The notes beneath the pieces were generated by a model. The model searched no databases. It worked only from the letters and a program-made list of their open reading frames with translations, and was not told the DNA's origin. DNA of 64,000 nt from Chaunax sp. Z400 (Eukaryota; Chordata; Actinopteri; Lophiiformes; Chaunacidae), in contig CM075202.1 in assembly GCA_037577475.1 (NCBI GenBank), positions 11,651,501-11,715,500 on the forward strand. Direction: 5' to 3'. The position numbers and the translations under genes were made by a program. Shown piece after piece: positions 60,845 through 64,000 of the stretch. Numbering within the stretch: position 1 is the stretch's first letter; every line of letters begins with the position of its first letter.

Positions 60845-61210
60845 AAAAGGAGAACGGAAGTGTAAAAATACTCTATTAGTAAAAGTACTAAAGTGTTACT
60901 CATGTAACAGACAGAATAATATACTGTATATAATATAGTTGGACTGCTGATTTACAAGATTTGCAAGAAGCATATTAATGCTGTAGTTGTGTGAGTTGAA
61001 GCTGTAATTCTAACGTAGTTTATTCATTATCAATGCATCAGATTTTAGAGTGATATATTGTTTTGTGTCTAGAATTTTGATTTGCAGATTTACGAGTGAC
61101 AATGGTTGTATGATAACTGCAGTGAAGTAAAAAAATTACAGTATTTCCCTCTGAAATGTTGGGGAAAGTAAAGTAAAATAGCAGAAAATGTAGTAAAAAT
61201 AATGTGAAAT
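60845..61210 (+). repeat. Teleost interspersed repeat ('aagtactaaag...ccctctgaaatg' type)
   Basis: Ordered phrases: 'aaaaatactctattagtaaa', 'agtactaaagtgttactc', 'gcatattaatgctgtag', 'caatgcatcagattttagag', 'tgttttgtgtctagaattt', 'atttccctctgaaatgttgg'. They match a non-autonomous DNA-transposon-like repeat that is very common in fish genomes. No coding capacity. Confidence 0.6.
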
Positions 61211-61214
61211 ACAG

Positions 61215-62595
61215 TGCTTGTGTGAGTGGGCTTTTCTGGCAATGGATGTAAGAGTTAAAAACCCTTAGAGACCAAACAGAGACCAGTTTTTGTCTTTTTC
61301 AAGGGGGGACAGTGGATCTTAAGGGGAGATAGCAGGTTAAATGTAGGCTATAAGCATGTCACATAAACGTTTTTGCAGTCATCAATCTCAAATAAACATT
61401 GTGTTTCATTTAGGCATCTATTGAAACGCTGGACAGATAAGTGCTTAAAACATTATGATGGAAATATATAATGGCCATTCACAAGTTCAATTATATCTCA
61501 TAAGTTGTTGCAGCAATGTTTGGGTTGATACATTTTGTTACACTGATTTGTGGCAAAATCCAGCCATTTCTGACCACCAAAGACTTGACAAAAATGCTCA
61601 GTTGGTTTAAATATCACATAAAGACACATAGACTTTGAGGAACACCACAGAAAAATCCATGACGTGTTTTGGTATCAAGAACGTTTGATATTTGGAAATT
61701 TCTGTAAGAATTATGGAGCATATAGAGGAGCGTTAGTTCAGGAAGTCAAGCCCAGCTGACATTCGGTGCTACATCAGCTGACAGGAGCTAATCTCTAAAC
61801 CAGCCCACAATCAGCTGACAGCCCAGCTGATTCCCCTCTAAGCATCCAATTGGTAAATTTCATACAGGGCGCGTGCCTACCTTTGCTGCTTCCACTGCAT
61901 GCTGCTTTGCAACCCACCTCCACCCCAACTCCTCCTTTTCATGCTGTATCTGTCTTATTCATGTCTTTGGTTGTCATTGATGATTGTTCTGTTCTGAATG
62001 GGGATTTCTGCAGGCTGCTCTCCCTGCTTATAGCCTTTCCTGATGGCTCATGGAAGGGCAGGGAGGTGTGCTCTTCCTGCTCCGGGCTTCCATGTATGCA
62101 CGTGGAAGGGCAGGGAGGTACCAGAACAGAACCTTGCCGCCAAATATAAGTTAATGGCAAAAACTTTATAGTAACCGAAGTGGTCCTGATCAAACTGTCG
62201 GAAACTTGCAATTATAAACCTAATGTTAATAAATGTTATTTTTGACTAAAGTGGTCCTGAGTGAAATATTTCTCTGTAAATGGATAACACTTCTGTTCTA
62301 GACACTGCTCAAAAAACCCATATTGTCAGTATACATAGGAAAACCATATATCTTCTGAATATGCTAGGTCTCTAATTTGTGTCAATAAAGTTTCATAAGG
62401 CTTTGATTTTCCTTGAGGTCATGATAGGCGATTCTATTCATCGAGGTCAAGTTTGAAAAAATTGTCTCACTAAAATTAAATGCCTGCTTAGGGGACTAAC
62501 ATCATCACACATGAATACAATTGGACTCTTTGACTGCACAGGAGTGTTTAGAAAGCCCAGTATGCAGAAATAACTACACAATTTTAAAGACAGTA
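61215..62595. other. Intergenic, no gene seen
   Basis: No supported gene. The GC-richer part (61850-62150) has short open frames on both strands, with a doubled phrase 'tggaagggcagggaggt' at 62050-62066 and 62103-62119. Confidence 0.5.
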
Positions 62596-62599
62596 AGTC

Positions 62600-62995
62600 A
62601 GTTTCAAGTCAATTTATCTTTATATTTCGTCACCCAGGACCACAGCAATAGGTCCAATCTCGATCTATGAGAACCTGCCAAATAAGAAAGATTCCTGGGA
62701 GATGTTATTAAATGAATAGTAGAGGAGGAGAGCGAGAGGGACAGAGAGAGAGCTCAGTGCATCATGGGAACTCATTTAGCAGTCTAAGTCTAAGTCTGTA
62801 GCAACATAACTAAGGACTAGCCTACACCAGCCTTAAAGATAAATCTTTATCAAAATGATAAAGATGGTTCCACAAGAGAGATGCTTGATAATTGAGGGCT
62901 CTGGCTCCCATTCTACTTTTGGAGACTTAAGGGACAAAAAGAAACCTTGCATCCTTGGAGGAGTAATGTTCCAGCAGAAAATAACACATATATAC
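62600..62995 (+). repeat. Teleost interspersed repeat ('gtgcatcatgggaactc...' type)
   Basis: Phrases 'caagtcaatttatctttata', 'cacccaggaccacagcaata', 'gagagagctcagtgcatcat', 'cagtctaagtctaagtctg', 'aacataactaaggactagcc', 'ggttccacaagagagatgct' and 'ctggctcccattctactttt' occur in the order of a very abundant teleost repeat. The open frame starting at 62855 lies within it and is not a gene. Confidence 0.7.
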
Positions 62996-62999
62996 TGCA

Positions 63000-64000
63000 C
63001 AAAAGAATACATGTTTTTTTTTTTTATAATTACAACTGTAGTCTTATTTATACGGTTGGTGCATAACCACCTTTGCCTATCTTAAAAACTGTCACACTGC
63101 AATGTAATCTAAGGTCGCTGGCAATCCTGCAGGTCTCTTTTCTCTCAAGATAATAACTGACTAAATAGTCTGCTGAAGACACAAGTGTACAAGCATCACC
63201 TGAAACCTCATTGGGATATGATTTAATTCCACCTACATGGTGATGAACAAGTCATAACTATGCAGGTGTAGGCCCTACATCTAATAAGATATTGCATGAG
63301 TCCCGTCAAGACAAGATTTAATTCTATAAAGTTAAATTCCCGAGAATAACTTTGCACTGGAGTAGTTTTGTATACTTATTGATTTAATCATATGTCATGT
63401 TATATAGGGCCTACAGGATCAAATTTCAGAGGTTGTAATTAATGGAGAAGCATAGAAATACCATGCATCAAATTGTGCGGAACTATTAAACTGAGGAACC
63501 TGATTCACCAATAAAAGTGTTTTTGATATTTGTTTGATAAGAGTGATAATGATAATGTCATCATTGTCACAATCATCAGAATCATCCAGGTCCTCGTCTT
63601 CATTCTCATCTTGCCTTTGAAAGAATGCCTATCCAGTGTAAGAAGCCTAAAGCGGATCCATGTGTTTACAAATATAAAAAAGATTTTTTTAAATGTTTTC
63701 TTTAATGTTTCTTTTCACAAACTTAATTTCAAACATTATCTATAAATTAAGAAAATATTAACGACACATATAGATGAGGTTTCCAGTGTAAATCACATAT
63801 TCAGTCAAAGATCAGTAAGCATGGGTTTGCACTGTTAGAAAAGCTGACATATTGTACAGACTCCTAAAGCTCAGCATTAATAAACTGAGTGTAAGATACC
63901 ACCACTCTTAACATCCTCATAAAGTCCAGTTCTGTCTATTCCGTCCATCAAGTATGGAGTCATTTCTTATTTGTTGGGTGGTTTTTGGCAAATGCAGAAA
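63000..64000. other. Window end, no gene seen
   Basis: AT-rich DNA. A minus-strand stretch at 63540-63620 encodes a run of Asp/Glu in one frame but is bounded by stops and has no splice signals I trust. Confidence 0.5.

Noticed and set aside
62855..63085. 76-codon plus-strand frame
   Set aside because: Its N-terminal half is the 3' part of a teleost interspersed repeat and its C-terminal half is a poly-T derived hydrophobic run.
63540..63620. Minus-strand acidic stretch (DENEDEDLDDSDD-like)
   Set aside because: A stop lies just upstream in the same frame, no credible splice acceptor is seen, and GAT/GAA-rich DNA can produce this by chance.

Overview
The window is vertebrate nuclear DNA, almost certainly from a teleost fish. 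Genes are sparse and split by GT-AG introns. CA/GT, CT, TA and ATCT microsatellites are abundant, and several interspersed repeats read like familiar teleost families. I cannot name the species. Three genes are supported exon by exon, and they form the syntenic block known in vertebrates as TCF21-TBPL1-SLC2A12 (human 6q23).

Layout. Positions 1 to about 15.4 kb hold no recognisable gene, only microsatellites and dispersed repeats (about 2.56-3.0, 3.32-3.63, 6.84-7.3 and 9.23-9.91 kb). At 15.57-16.05 kb lies a frameshifted, protein-like stretch that I cannot assign. Tcf21, a bHLH transcription factor of mesoderm, epicardium and head muscle, is on the minus strand with two coding exons (19842-19931 and 20606-21022). 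A large regulatory-type interval from 21.1 to 41 kb has no convincing coding exon. It contains several enhancer-like stretches, perfect hairpins, a CTCF-type motif and a ~155 bp TA repeat. Tbpl1 (TBP-like factor, TRF2/TLF) is on the plus strand with six coding exons from 42124 to 45354, and a likely non-coding first exon near 41.04-41.13 kb. A decayed L2-type LINE (about 47.09-48.59 kb) separates it from slc2a12.

Slc2a12 (GLUT12, a facilitative hexose transporter) is on the minus strand with five coding exons from 58609 down to 49214. A likely promoter and non-coding first exon lie at 59.7-59.9 kb. Its introns carry most of the transposon activity. A foldback element (54160-56512) with arms of about 0.7 kb has one arm interrupted by a 661 bp insertion with short terminal inverted repeats and a TTAA duplication. 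The other arm preserves the empty site. Next to it is a LINE endonuclease/linker fragment joined to an orphan piece of the same foldback arm. The last 4 kb (60-64 kb) holds two more teleost-type repeats and no gene.

The three genes are unrelated in function (transcription factor, basal transcription factor paralogue, sugar transporter). They are neighbours through ancient synteny, not an operon or pathway. I found no rRNA, tRNA, CRISPR or prokaryotic feature, and no new multi-gene system. The most unusual structures are the nested foldback/TTAA element and the chained upstream ORFs of tbpl1.
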